NCBI RefSeq assembly: GCF_020164485.1
Contig: NZ_JAIQZA010000014.1
Coordinates: 35,577-99,576 of the forward strand
Direction of reading: 5' to 3'
DNA length: 64,000 bases
Source of the DNA: Salegentibacter tibetensis
Lineage (GTDB): Bacteria > Bacteroidota > Bacteroidia > Flavobacteriales > Flavobacteriaceae
The stretch's first letter is position 1. Every line of letters begins with the position of its first letter. The position numbers and the translations under genes are program-made. This document shows positions 35,555 to 44,432 of the stretch, in pieces. Below the pieces are notes generated by a model, which saw only the letters and a list, made by a program, of their open reading frames with translations, ran no database searches and was not told the DNA's origin.

Positions 35555-36826
35555 TTAATCTATGAGGTTGAAACCTGTATAAGGCACCAAAACATCTGGA
35601 ACTTTAATTCCATCTTCGGTTTGATAATTCTCCAGAATACCTGCAAGTACACGCGGCAAGGCTAAAGCACTTCCGTTTAGTGTGTGTGCCAGTTCTTTTT
35701 TACCTTCTTTATTTTTATAACGAAGTTTAAGCCTGTTAGCCTGGAAAGTCTCAAAATTTGAAACAGAGCTAATCTCCAGCCAACGATCCTGCGCAGTAGA
35801 AAATACTTCAAAGTCGTAAGTAAGTGCTGCAGTAAAACCGAGGTCACCACCGCATAGTCTTAAGATTCGGTAAGGTAATTTAAGATCGGCTAAAATATCT
35901 TTAATATGTTCCACCATATTATTTAAAGCCGCATAAGAATCTCCGGGTTTTTCAATCCTTACCAGCTCCACTTTATCAAACTGGTGCAAACGGTTAAGTC
36001 CGCGTACGTGGGCGCCATAAGAACCCGCTTCCCGTCTAAAGCACGGAGTATAACCGGTACAGGCAATTGGAAAATCCTTATCGGTTAGCAAGCGATCACG
36101 GTACATATTTGTAATTGGCACCTCGGCCGTTGGGATCATATAAAGATCATCGGCTGTGATATGATACATTTGGCCTTCTTTATCGGGCAACTGTCCTGTT
36201 CCCAAACCGGAAGCTTCATTGATCATCAATGGCAATTGATATTCGGTATAACCGGCATCAATCGCTTTATCCAAAAAGTAAGTGATTAATGCACGTTGCA
36301 GCCTGGCTCCTTTTCCTTTATACACAGGAAAACCGGCCCCGGTTACTTTATTTCCTAGCTCAAAATCTATAATATCATACTTTTTGGCCAGTTCCCAATG
36401 CGGAAGCGAACCTTCGGCTAATACCGGTACATCGCCCTCTTTAAAGATCTCTACGTTATCTTCTTCTGAAGTTCCCGCTGGCACTGATTCGTGCGGAACG
36501 TTAGGAATGGTATAAAGCAGGGTTTCCAGTTTTGCGACAGTTTCAGAAAGTTCTTCAGATAGCGCTTTGGAATCTTCTTTTAATTTCCCGGTTTTTTCTT
36601 TGATCAGGTTGGCTTTTTGATGCTCGCCGTTTTTGAACATCATTCCAATTTCTTTGGAAAGCCTGTTAGATTCAGCTAAAATGTCATCGAGTTTTACCTG
36701 GGTTGCACGACGCTTTTCGTCTAATTGCAACACCTCTTCAAGTATACTTTCGGCCTCGAAATTTCGTTTTTTGAGCCCTTTAATGAATTCCTCTTTATTT
36801 TCCCTGATATGGTTAACCTGTAACAT
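35555..36826 (-). CDS. serS: Serine--tRNA ligase
   Basis: A 423-residue class II synthetase that charges tRNA-Ser (and tRNA-Sec where present). The N-terminal coiled-coil tRNA-binding arm spans residues ~25-110 (ILAESNRLSKEIGMMFKNGE). The catalytic core has TAEVPITNMYRDRLL, motif 2 TPCFRREAGSYGAHVRGLNR, LHQFDKVELVRIEKP, and motif 3 near NGSALALPRVLAGILENYQT. It is the first gene of the operon serS-TPR-DUF4286-rsmA-mgtE. A GC-rich imperfect hairpin (GCCTGC.../GCAGGC) lies upstream near 36890-36915. Confidence 0.96.
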   Translation of the reverse strand: MLQVNHIRENKEEFIKGLKKRNFEAESILEEVLQLDEKRRATQVKLDDILAESNRLSKEIGMMFKNGEHQKANLIKEKTGKLKEDSKALSEELSETVAKLETLLYTIPNVPHESVPAGTSEEDNVEIFKEGDVPVLAEGSLPHWELAKKYDIIDFELGNKVTGAGFPVYKGKGARLQRALITYFLDKAIDAGYTEYQLPLMINEASGLGTGQLPDKEGQMYHITADDLYMIPTAEVPITNMYRDRLLTDKDFPIACTGYTPCFRREAGSYGAHVRGLNRLHQFDKVELVRIEKPGDSYAALNNMVEHIKDILADLKLPYRILRLCGGDLGFTAALTYDFEVFSTAQDRWLEISSVSNFETFQANRLKLRYKNKEGKKELAHTLNGSALALPRVLAGILENYQTEDGIKVPDVLVPYTGFNLID

Positions 36827-37017
36827 AGTTTTATTTTACTCGATAATCGAGATTTAAATACTCCGAGGCCTACCCGAATCATTCAGGCGGCCTTGCCTGC
36901 CCTATCCGCAGGCGGGCCTCGAAATTATAAATTATTTTCTCTTAATGCTTCGTGGACTTGCCCCGAAGTAATTTAACTGATTTGAAGCAGCAAATGTAAC
37001 AAAAGCCCTCTAAAAAT

Positions 37018-38337
37018 CTAGTCTAATTTTGAAGGTAAAATCCAATTGTGATGTTTAAAATGTTGCCATTTTTCAGCAGCAAGGTCAACTTTTGGGTCTA
37101 TGAATTTTTCATAAGGCCGGCCGTTTATGCTTATTTCAGATTTCACAAAAACCTTTACATCTTTACCTTTTTCGGCATAATCTTCCTTTAAACGTTGCGC
37201 AAACTGCCACATCATATCGGGTTTGGAACTTACCGACCGCATTTGTTTGGGACTTAAATACCTGGCTTTATTCACGTAAATAGTGTCTCTTTTTCCTTTT
37301 TCAACTACTTTAAAAGTGGTTTTTCCAGAACGGGAACGCAGCATCATTCGCCAACTGAGGCGATGGGCTTCTTCGGTCCACAACACATTATCCTGGAAAA
37401 ACCAATGTCTAAGAGGTAAAGCGATCTGGATCACAAACCAGATTGAAAGCACTGTTATTAATGGTTTTCTATAAGAAGGGATTATTATTTCGCCCTTGTC
37501 ATAGTACGGTTTTTTATTCCGAAGGATGTATTTATTGATCTTTTCTGAAGGAAAAAAGAACAGGCAAAAAGCCAGTGATAAATACGGGAAGATCCCAATG
37601 TGGAAAATAAAACTATTAAACAGGTGAAAGAAAATAGCGAGAATAAAAGCCGGTACTCGGGTTCGTTTCCACAAAAGAGCGGGGATTATTAATAAATCGA
37701 ATAAAATTCCGAAATACGCGATAGCATATCTAACCCAGTCCTGCTGAAGAAATTCGCCTACCAGCCAGTAATCGGCTTTTCCGCGCATTAGCATTGCCGG
37801 CAAAGTACCATCTAACCAATCTGGATATAATTTTGCTACTGAAGCGTAGGTGTACACAATCCATAATTGAAGGACGATTAATACCCAAACCCATTGCGGC
37901 ATGGAAATTTTCTTAAGATCTGGTTTTTTCCAGGCGTCTATAGAAAAATAACGATGTGCAGGTAGAAAAAACATAATGCCGCACAGCAGCATCAGTAAAT
38001 AATAATGATTATTATAAGAAGATTTTTGCATCAGGTAGACTCCCGCCCACATTATAGTATAACAAAAAATACTAAGGCGGTATTTAAAGCCCAGCATTAC
38101 AAAAAGACCAAACAGTCCTAAAATTCCGTAGTAATACAACATTCCATCACCCGGTAACGGTTGCAGGAATTCAAAACCAATAAAATTAAAGGTGAAGTCG
38201 GGCTCAATAAGTGTTCTGCGAATCCACCCGGTAAATATAGCCCCAACGGCTTCAAGCGTAATAAGCAAGCCAAAAATAATTCGGAAAGCAATAAGCGCCG
38301 AATTATCTACTTGCTTAAAGAGCCATTTATTCAGCAT
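37018..38337 (-). CDS. HTTM-domain membrane protein (vitamin K-dependent gamma-carboxylase-like)
   Basis: A 439-residue protein with an HTTM (horizontally transferred transmembrane) domain: several membrane helices (IAFRIIFGLLITLEAVGAIF, YYGILGLFGLFVMLGF, YYLLMLLCGIMFFLPAHRYF) and a polar C-terminal part of ~150 residues. The HTTM family includes gamma-glutamyl carboxylase-like proteins, and many Flavobacteriaceae carry one of this size. Whether it carboxylates glutamate here is unknown. Its start overlaps the end of ribF by 11 nt. Confidence 0.82.
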   Translation of the reverse strand: MLNKWLFKQVDNSALIAFRIIFGLLITLEAVGAIFTGWIRRTLIEPDFTFNFIGFEFLQPLPGDGMLYYYGILGLFGLFVMLGFKYRLSIFCYTIMWAGVYLMQKSSYNNHYYLLMLLCGIMFFLPAHRYFSIDAWKKPDLKKISMPQWVWVLIVLQLWIVYTYASVAKLYPDWLDGTLPAMLMRGKADYWLVGEFLQQDWVRYAIAYFGILFDLLIIPALLWKRTRVPAFILAIFFHLFNSFIFHIGIFPYLSLAFCLFFFPSEKINKYILRNKKPYYDKGEIIIPSYRKPLITVLSIWFVIQIALPLRHWFFQDNVLWTEEAHRLSWRMMLRSRSGKTTFKVVEKGKRDTIYVNKARYLSPKQMRSVSSKPDMMWQFAQRLKEDYAEKGKDVKVFVKSEISINGRPYEKFIDPKVDLAAEKWQHFKHHNWILPSKLD

Positions 38338-39265
38338 GGTTATCTTTAATATATTGCCTGGAGAAAGCTTCGTCCTGTCGCATTGCTATTTTTAAAGCTT
38401 CAATAGAATTGAATTTCTTTTCATCGCGAATTCTTACCAGCATTTCTATACGCAGCTCTTGTCCGTAGAGGTCTTCATCAAGATTAAAAAAATAAGTTTC
38501 AATGCTTTGCTCTTCTCCACCAACCGTGGGATTGGTTCCAATATTCATCATCCCGAAGTAGCGTTTACCATTAATTATAGATCTCGCCACATAAACCCCG
38601 TTTTTAGGAATCAATTTATAGTCTTCTTCAATGCTTAAATTCGCAGTGGGATAATTGAATTCTTTTCCCAAACCGCGACCTTTTACCACTTTTCCCTTTA
38701 AACTAAAAGGCGTTTGCAGGTAACTATTGGCCTGCTCCACCCTACCGTCTAAAAGCGCGTTCCTGATCTTGGTAGAACTTACCGCTACCTGGTCTACTTC
38801 CTGCTTGGTGATTTCTTCTACATCAAAACCATATTCTTCACCAAACTTCTTTAGCGTGTTAATATCTGCGGTGCGATTTCGACCAAAACGATGGTCGTAA
38901 CCAATGATCACTTTCTTCGCCTTTAAGCGATTAACTAAAATATCACGCACAAATTCCTGCGCGGTAAGCCTTGAAAATTGCTGGGTAAATGGATGCACCA
39001 CTAAATGATCTATCCCGGTGTTTTCCAGAATTTCGATGCGTTCTTCTATGGTATTTATAAGTTTTAATCCGCTTTCTTTTTGCAGAACCATTCTTGGATG
39101 CGGAAAAAAAGTGAAGATCACCGACTCAAGATTCTCGATCATCGCGGCATCTACGAGACGCTTTATAATTTTTTGGTGACCGGCGTGAACCCCATCAAAA
39201 GTACCAATGGTAACTACTGTTTGTTTTTCACTCCTAAAAGCATTTGCTCCTTTATGTATTTTCAA
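38327..39265 (-). CDS. ribF: Bifunctional riboflavin kinase / FAD synthetase
   Basis: A 312-residue enzyme making FMN and then FAD from riboflavin. The N-terminal FAD synthetase (nucleotidyltransferase) domain has VTIGTFDGVHAGHQKIIKRL and IIGYDHRFGRNRTADI. A C-terminal riboflavin kinase domain starts at ~residue 185 (GKVVKGRGLGKEFNYPTANL, NGVYVARSIINGKRYFGMMN, IETYFFNLDEDLYGQ). It lies 7 nt downstream of pth and overlaps the HTTM gene. Confidence 0.95.
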   Translation of the reverse strand: MKIHKGANAFRSEKQTVVTIGTFDGVHAGHQKIIKRLVDAAMIENLESVIFTFFPHPRMVLQKESGLKLINTIEERIEILENTGIDHLVVHPFTQQFSRLTAQEFVRDILVNRLKAKKVIIGYDHRFGRNRTADINTLKKFGEEYGFDVEEITKQEVDQVAVSSTKIRNALLDGRVEQANSYLQTPFSLKGKVVKGRGLGKEFNYPTANLSIEEDYKLIPKNGVYVARSIINGKRYFGMMNIGTNPTVGGEEQSIETYFFNLDEDLYGQELRIEMLVRIRDEKKFNSIEALKIAMRQDEAFSRQYIKDNHAE

Positions 39266-39272
39266 GGCCTAC

Positions 39273-39902
39273 TTATTTTCCGTTAAATGAATTCATTGTA
39301 TTTGAAACGCCTGCCGTTCCAAAAGATTTTACCAACTCGGCCGATTTCTGAAAGCGTTCCGGCAATACTTTTTTCTCTTCTTCTCCCCATTCACCAAGCA
39401 CATAATCTACTTGCTGGCCTTTGGAAAATTCGTCGCTAATTCCAAATCTAAACCTATTGTATTTCGTGGTATTCAACGTACTCTGGATATCTTTTAGTCC
39501 GTTATGCCCACCGTCACTACCTTTGGTTTTTAATCGAATAGTGCCAAAAGCCAGATTAAGATCATCGGTGATCACCAGAAGATTTTCTATGGCTATTTTT
39601 TCTTTCTGAAGCCAGTAATTAATGGCTTTCCCGCTTAAATTCATATAAGTTGAAGGCTTCAGCAGCACAAAGGTTCGGCCCTTGAATTTGAATTGAGCTA
39701 CATCTCCTAATTTCCCTGTAGAAAAACTTACTTCTTCTTTTTCGGCTATATAATCAAGAATTTTAAAACCTATATTATGGCGGGTATTTTGGTATTTAGG
39801 ACCGGGATTTCCCAACCCGGCGATCAAAAATTTCTTCATGGGATCTTGTTCTTCTTCCTGGGGCTTTTTCTTACTTAGTATTTTTCCGAAGAAAGACAGC
39901 AT
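39273..39902 (-). CDS. pth: Peptidyl-tRNA hydrolase
   Basis: This enzyme releases tRNA from stalled peptidyl-tRNA. It has 209 residues, with the core starting at residue 22 (MKKFLIAGLGNPGPKYQNTR, catalytic His in NTRHNIGF). LLKPSTYMNLSGKAI, VITDDLNLAFGTIRLKTKGS, DGGHNGLKDI and RFRFGIS follow. An N-terminal extension with lysines and acidic residues (FFGKILSKKKPQEEEQD) precedes the core; similar extensions occur in other Flavobacteriaceae, so I keep the longer start, but the ATG at 39839 is a real alternative. Confidence 0.94.
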   Translation of the reverse strand: MLSFFGKILSKKKPQEEEQDPMKKFLIAGLGNPGPKYQNTRHNIGFKILDYIAEKEEVSFSTGKLGDVAQFKFKGRTFVLLKPSTYMNLSGKAINYWLQKEKIAIENLLVITDDLNLAFGTIRLKTKGSDGGHNGLKDIQSTLNTTKYNRFRFGISDEFSKGQQVDYVLGEWGEEEKKVLPERFQKSAELVKSFGTAGVSNTMNSFNGK

Positions 39903-40057
39903 AGCGTTTGTTTTGGTAAAGATAAAATTATTAGAATATCTAACTAAAAGTTTTTAATAAGGATTGAAAGACAAATTAGTTAACTAACCCGGAGCAAACC
40001 CAAAATAAATTTTGAAAAAAAACAACAGATTATTTTAAATCTCATTTAGTGAGGAAA

Positions 40058-40084
40058 CAAAAAAAGCACCCCGTTTGGGATGCT
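40058..40084 (-). terminator. Rho-independent terminator of rplY
   Basis: AGCACCCC and GGGATGCT (40065-40084) pair around GTTT (one mismatch). On the minus strand the stem is followed by TTTTTTTGTTT. It lies 28 nt after the rplY stop. Confidence 0.85.
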
Positions 40085-40112
40085 TTTAGATTTTTGCTGA
40101 AAAAAGAAAAGA

Positions 40113-40769
40113 TTAATTATCTTCTCCTTCTTTAACTGCAGCCTCATCACTTGTTTCAGTAGATGGTACTTCGTCTGCTGGTACTTCATCTTCATCTTCG
40201 TCGTCCTCAAGGGCAACAATATTACGTGAAGTTCTAACCTGGCAAATTACTGTGTTATCTGGGTGCTGAATCTCGTAAGACTCATCTGCAACAGCAGTGA
40301 CGTAAAGTTTTTGACCAATTTTAAGTTTGGTAACGTTTGCAGTAATATAATCTGGCAATTCGTTGGCCAAACCTCTTACTTTTAAACGACGTAGGTTGTA
40401 ACGTAAAACACCCCCATTTTTAACACCTCTCGCGATACCTTCGGTATGGATAGGAATTTCCATAGTGATTGGTTTATCATCACTAATCTGGTAGAAATCT
40501 ACGTGCAAAATAGCATCGGTAACCGGGTGGAATTGAATGTCCTGAAGAATGGCGTTAAATTTCTCGCTATCTCCAAATTTAATTTCCACTGTATGCACAT
40601 CTGGGGTGTACACAAGGTCGTTAAACGAAATTTCTTCTGTTGCAAAATGCAACGGCTTGGCATCTCCCCCGTATAATACGCAAGGAACCTGTCCAGCATT
40701 ACGCAGGGCCTTCGTGGCTTTCTTTCCTACGCTTTCTCTTTTAGATCCGTTGATCGTAATTGATTTCAT
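40113..40769 (-). CDS. rplY: 50S ribosomal protein L25 (general stress protein Ctc type)
   Basis: A 218-residue L25/TL5/Ctc-family protein that binds 5S rRNA. The N-terminal L25 domain is [20 protein letters not shown] with [16 protein letters not shown] and HVDFYQIS. The C-terminal TL5 beta domain is residues ~95-180 ([37 protein letters not shown]). An acidic low-complexity tail follows ([20 protein letters not shown]). It has its own -7 box and a strong terminator. Confidence 0.95.
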   Translation of the reverse strand: MKSITINGSKRESVGKKATKALRNAGQVPCVLYGGDAKPLHFATEEISFNDLVYTPDVHTVEIKFGDSEKFNAILQDIQFHPVTDAILHVDFYQISDDKPITMEIPIHTEGIARGVKNGGVLRYNLRRLKVRGLANELPDYITANVTKLKIGQKLYVTAVADESYEIQHPDNTVICQVRTSRNIVALEDDEDEDEVPADEVPSTETSDEAAVKEGEDN

Positions 40770-40789
40770 TATTCAAAAATTTTAGGCTG

Positions 40790-40820
40790 CAAAAGTAGCG
40801 CTTTTTTCCTTTCTATAAAA
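40790..40820 (-). promoter_or_regulatory. rplY promoter
   Basis: On the minus strand TACTTTTG (40797-40790) matches TAnnTTTG. A TTTT stretch lies 19 nt upstream, the spacing expected for the Bacteroidota -33/-7 promoter. The box lies 20 nt before the rplY ATG. Confidence 0.65.
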
Positions 40821-40908
40821 CCCTGACTTAAAATTCTTTAAAAAGAAGATTTTAATTAAGAAATATAACCAAAAACCTGACAATAAATTATCTGCAGTCA
40901 AATTTCGA

Positions 40909-41850
40909 TTACATAATGAATTTAGAACTGATGGATTTATTGTTGTGTACCCTATTCATAACATCGGCAAAAAGATTGGCACAGCTCACCACTTTAATTT
41001 TTCGACTTTCCTGCCTTAGTGGAATAGAATCGGTTACAATTAGCTCCTGAAGTTTGGATTTCTCAATCCGGTCGTAGGCTTCTCCGGAAAGTACCGGGTG
41101 AGTACAAATTGCACGTACGCTTTTTGCTCCGCGCTCCATCATTAAATCTGCAGCTTTGGTCAAAGTTCCGGCAGTATCTACCATATCGTCTACCAAAACC
41201 ACATTTTTACCTTCAACATTACCAATAAGTTCCATATGCGAGATCACATTGGCTTTTGCCCGTTGCTTATAGCAAATTACCACGTCGCTTTCCAATGCTT
41301 TAGAATAAGCATAAGCTCGTTTAGAACCTCCCATATCTGGTGATGCAACCGTTAAATTATCTAACTTTAAATTCTTCAAATGCGGAAGAAATACCGTGGA
41401 AGCATAAAGATGATCTACAGGTTTTTCGAAGAATCCCTGAATTTGATCAGCATGCAGATCCATGGTTATAATTCTGGTAGCACCGGCGGTTTCCAGAATA
41501 CTGGCTATCATTTTTGCTGCAATTGGCACTCTTGGTTTATCTTTTCTATCCTGGCGTGCCCAACCGAAATACGGAAGTACAGCCGTGATATGTCTTGCCG
41601 AAGCCCTTTTAGCAGCATCAAGCATTAAAAGCATCTCCATTAAATGGTCTGAGCCCGGGTGGGTAGAACCAATAATAAAAACTCTTGAACCTCTCACCGA
41701 CTCTTCAAATGAAGGCTGAAATTCACCATCGCTATAAGTGGAAGTAATTACATTTCCTAGTTTGGTACCGTAAGCAGCCGCTATTTTTTCAGCTAAAGCT
41801 TTACTCTGGGTGCAGGAAAAAATTTTGGCCTCGGGAATTACGTTGGGCAT
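40909..41850 (-). CDS. prs: Ribose-phosphate pyrophosphokinase
   Basis: A 313-residue PRPP synthetase that makes PRPP from ribose-5-phosphate and ATP for nucleotide, histidine and tryptophan synthesis. Motifs: FSCTQSKALAEKIAAAYG, SFEESVRGSRVFIIGSTHPG, LPYFGWARQDRKDKPRVPIA, TMDLHADQIQGFFEKPVDHL, VASPDMGGSKRAYAYSKAL and the PRPP loop VLVDDMVDTAGTLTKAADL. It lies upstream of rplY on the same strand. A -7 box is at 41889. Confidence 0.96.
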   Translation of the reverse strand: MPNVIPEAKIFSCTQSKALAEKIAAAYGTKLGNVITSTYSDGEFQPSFEESVRGSRVFIIGSTHPGSDHLMEMLLMLDAAKRASARHITAVLPYFGWARQDRKDKPRVPIAAKMIASILETAGATRIITMDLHADQIQGFFEKPVDHLYASTVFLPHLKNLKLDNLTVASPDMGGSKRAYAYSKALESDVVICYKQRAKANVISHMELIGNVEGKNVVLVDDMVDTAGTLTKAADLMMERGAKSVRAICTHPVLSGEAYDRIEKSKLQELIVTDSIPLRQESRKIKVVSCANLFADVMNRVHNNKSISSKFIM

Positions 41851-41888
41851 GTTGTGTTGTTTTTGTGTGAATGTTGTTTGTTGTGCTG

Positions 41889-41896
41889 CAAATTTA
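41889..41896 (-). promoter_or_regulatory. -7 box of the prs promoter
   Basis: On the minus strand TAAATTTG matches TAnnTTTG, 38 nt before the prs ATG. A TTTG -33 box is not obvious. Confidence 0.55.
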
Positions 41897-41961
41897 GAAA
41901 TTAATTCCTTTCACACCTCACGAATAAGTTTAGAGTGAAATTTTAAAATTAGAAAAAAACA

Positions 41962-41991
41962 TTTGGGGGTGGGAAAAATTTTTTACTTTTG
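41962..41991 (+). promoter_or_regulatory. tRNA-Leu promoter
   Basis: TTTG (41962-41965), an 18-nt spacer, then TACTTTTG (41984-41991) give a near-perfect Bacteroidota -33/-7 promoter ending 10 nt before the tRNA. Confidence 0.8.
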
Positions 41992-42001
41992 CCCTCCACT
42001 T

Positions 42002-42083
42002 GCTCGAGTGGCGGAACTGGTAGACGCGCTGGATTCAAAATCCAGTAACTTCGGTTGTGCGGGTTCGATTCCCGCCTCGAGTA
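42002..42083 (+). tRNA. tRNA-Leu (anticodon CAA)
   Basis: A complete cloverleaf with a class II variable arm: acceptor GCTCGAG/CTCGAGT (first pair G-U), anticodon stem CTGGA/TCCAG around TTCAAAA (anticodon CAA, reading UUG), variable arm TAACTTCGGTTGT, and T arm GCGGGTTCGATTCCCGC. CCA is not encoded. A promoter precedes it and a terminator follows. A tyrosine integrase gene starts 238 nt downstream, the usual arrangement when an element has inserted at a tRNA. Confidence 0.96.
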
Positions 42084-42108
42084 CTTTTAAGCCTACAAAC
42101 AACACCAA

Positions 42109-42141
42109 AACCCCGTAAACTTCACTGTTTACGGGGTTTTT
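42109..42141 (+). terminator. Terminator of tRNA-Leu
   Basis: CCCCGTAAAC (42111-42120) and GTTTACGGGG (42127-42136) form a perfect 10-bp stem with a 6-nt loop, followed by TTTTTC. Confidence 0.93.
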
Positions 42142-42190
42142 CATTTTTTACAATATCAAATAATATCATTTAAATAGGTATTAAAAGTGT

Positions 42191-42244
42191 CCTATTCGGT
42201 GCCCTTTCTGAATTTTAAAAATAGGTCACCGAATTCACCTTAAC
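42191..42244. repeat. Inverted repeat between tRNA-Leu and integrase
   Basis: ATTCGGTG (42194-42201) and CACCGAAT (42237-42244) are perfect inverted repeats, with CCTAT (42191-42195) and ATAGG (42231-42235) nested. They could be integrase or excisionase binding sites by position; this is inference. Confidence 0.4.
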
Positions 42245-42320
42245 ATATTGATTTAATGGTTTTTACATTCATATTATTTGGTTTTTTTTCTTTAGATTTA
42301 GCATTCAAAAATATATCATT

Positions 42321-43541
42321 ATGCAGAACTTATTATCAATTCTCTTTTATATCAAGAGAGGTAAAACCGACAAACAAGGGAAAGTTCCTATTTATATGAG
42401 AATCACCTATAATGGGAAAAGAGCCGAAGTTAGCACAATGAGAAAAGTAGAATTAAACAAATGGAATTCAAAAGCCAATTGTTTTAAAGGCAATTCCATT
42501 GAAGCTAAATCAATAAATAGGAACCTGGATATTATGAAGAACCGTCTATACAGCATATATCAAAAACTTCAGGATACGGACGAAAATATTACCGCAACTA
42601 TATTGAAGGATATTTATATAGGTAAAGACGATTCAAAAAAAGGAATTTTACAAATATTTGAGGATCACAATTTAAGAATGGAAAAACTGGTTGGAAAAGA
42701 TTATTCCTTTAGAACCCTTCAGCGCTATAATACTACCAAAAAACATTTAACAAATTTTATTTCATCGAATTATAAATCAGATGATTTTCGGGTTAAAGAT
42801 ATTGATACCAAATTCATTAATAGTTTTATTTACTATCTCAAAACAGAACTCAACCTCTCTCACAATTCAGCTTTAAAATATTTAGCCTACTTAAAAAAAA
42901 TTGTTAGGATTGCTGTTGCCAATGGTTGGTTGGAGAAGGATCCATTTTATAATTTAAAACTAAAACGCCAGTCTATTGACCGGGAATTTTTGACTAAAGA
43001 AGAAATTATTAGAATAATGGAAAAAAGCTTCATTATCCCCAGAATGGAACAAGTAAGAGATGCATTTCTGTTTTCATGCTACACCGGGTGCTCTTATTCA
43101 GATATTGAAAAACTAACCACCCAAAATATTATTAAAGGAATTGATGGTTCACAATGGTTAAAGTTTAAGAGAACAAAAACCAAATCGCTTAGTAGCATTC
43201 CTCTTTTGACAGTTCCGGAAGAGCTTATTAAAAAATATAAAAACTTTGAAAATCCTAAAGGCACCTTGTTACCGGTGCTATCAAATCAAAAAACCAATAG
43301 TTACTTAAAAGAAATTGCCGATGTATGCGAAATTCAAAAAAAACTAACCTTCCATGTTGCCAGACATACATTTGCCACCACTGTCACCCTTTCAAATGGT
43401 GTCCCGATTGAAAGCGTAAGCAAAATGCTTGGGCATAAATCATTAAAAATCACCCAACATTACGCAAAGATTTTAGACGAAAAGTTAAGTGAGGATATGA
43501 ATAACCTTAGAGCACGAATAGCTAGCAATGAGAACAAATAA
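42321..43541 (+). CDS. Tyrosine-type site-specific integrase
   Basis: A 406-residue phage-type integrase of the Bacteroidota group. An N-terminal arm-binding domain (YIKRGKTDKQGKVPIYMRIT) and a SAM-like core-binding domain (~110-210) precede the catalytic domain. Catalytic residues: Lys in KFKRTKTKS, His-x-x-Arg in HVARHTFATT, His in MLGHKS, nucleophile Tyr in ITQHYAKI. The first catalytic Arg is missing: the usual TGLR position reads TGCSYSD, giving Ser, as I recall for IntDOT-type integrases of Bacteroides conjugative transposons. It lies just downstream of tRNA-Leu, so it probably belongs to an island inserted there. Confidence 0.92.
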   Translation: MQNLLSILFYIKRGKTDKQGKVPIYMRITYNGKRAEVSTMRKVELNKWNSKANCFKGNSIEAKSINRNLDIMKNRLYSIYQKLQDTDENITATILKDIYIGKDDSKKGILQIFEDHNLRMEKLVGKDYSFRTLQRYNTTKKHLTNFISSNYKSDDFRVKDIDTKFINSFIYYLKTELNLSHNSALKYLAYLKKIVRIAVANGWLEKDPFYNLKLKRQSIDREFLTKEEIIRIMEKSFIIPRMEQVRDAFLFSCYTGCSYSDIEKLTTQNIIKGIDGSQWLKFKRTKTKSLSSIPLLTVPEELIKKYKNFENPKGTLLPVLSNQKTNSYLKEIADVCEIQKKLTFHVARHTFATTVTLSNGVPIESVSKMLGHKSLKITQHYAKILDEKLSEDMNNLRARIASNENK

Positions 43542-43673
43542 AAATAACTGGCTGGAATCGCTGATATAAAAGCGAATACACTCTACAAAATTTAAAGCGG
43601 CCATTTTTTTCCTTTTCTTTTTTGTTACTTAGTTTCTCGAAAGTCCAGTAATCTCATCCAAAAGCAACGAAAC

Positions 43674-44105
43674 ATGAAAAAATCTATATTTTTAAAATTC
43701 TCATTATTCCTGGCACTTATCTCCTGTGAACAATCTAAGAATAATCAGGAATCTACAGATAGATTAGTTAACCATCCCAATGCCACGGAACAAACTGAAC
43801 AGGTATTGAGACATGTAGTATTATTTAAATTTAAAGACAGCGCTACAGAAACTGATATCCAAGAGATAATAGACGCATTTAGGTCGCTTCCAAATAAAAT
43901 TGATGGGATTCTAAATTTTGAATGGGGAACAGATGTTAGCCCAGAAGGATTATCAGATGGTTTTACCCATTGTTTTTTTCTCACCTTTAAGGATGAAAAA
44001 TCCAGGGACGAATACCTTCCTCACCCTGCGCATGAAGCTTTTGGAGATATAGTGGGGCCTCATCTTGATAAAGTACTCGTGATAGACTATTGGCCAAAGC
44101 CATAG
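43674..44105 (+). CDS. Dabb (stress-responsive alpha-beta barrel) domain lipoprotein
   Basis: A 143-residue protein with a lipoprotein signal (MKKSIFLKFSLFLALISC, Cys18) and a Dabb domain over residues ~43-142 (RHVVLFKFKDSATETDIQEI, LNFEWGTDVSPEGLSDGFTH, HPAHEAFGDIVGPHLDKVLV). Dabb proteins are small dimeric barrels with diverse or unknown functions. It is cargo-like, next to the integrase but with no evident link. Confidence is good for the domain and none for the role. Confidence 0.85.
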   Translation: MKKSIFLKFSLFLALISCEQSKNNQESTDRLVNHPNATEQTEQVLRHVVLFKFKDSATETDIQEIIDAFRSLPNKIDGILNFEWGTDVSPEGLSDGFTHCFFLTFKDEKSRDEYLPHPAHEAFGDIVGPHLDKVLVIDYWPKP

Positions 44106-44432
44106 AAATATAAACTTTAGTAATATGATTATCATTTATTTATTTCGATAACAAACCATAAACTGCCGGGAAATCTTGGCGAACACCTAAAGGCGATTTT
44201 TATACGATATTTTCCTTATAAGCGAAGAGAGCTCAAAGCCCAAAATTTTAGAGTGCAAGAATTCTTCAATATTCAGTCTAAAGCCTTAATTAGTAAGGGC
44301 TTTTTGTTAATTCAATTCTATAGGTTCAAGTTATTTGAGTAAATATGAGTACTAAATATCCTCTAATAGCTATCACGCTCTCTTCACTGGATTCTCCTTG
44401 TTTATGCACCATCTAACCAGTAAAGAGGAACA
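44106..44432. other. Gene-free region with possible coding remnant and terminator
   Basis: No intact gene. A 72-codon open frame without a start (44124-44342, plus strand, containing GEHLKAIFIRYFPYKRREL) may be a decayed gene end or chance. AAAGCCTTA...TAAGGGCTTTTTG at 44279-44304 looks like a terminator hairpin with a bulge. Confidence 0.4.

Noticed and set aside
40040..40055. Target of guide A (9-nt match TCTCATTTA)
   Set aside because: The match stops after 9 nt, the preceding base is not G, and such a match is expected by chance in 128 kb of strand.
44124..44342. Real gene downstream of the Dabb lipoprotein
   Set aside because: The frame is open for 72 codons but has no start codon and no recognisable motif; kept only as a possible remnant.
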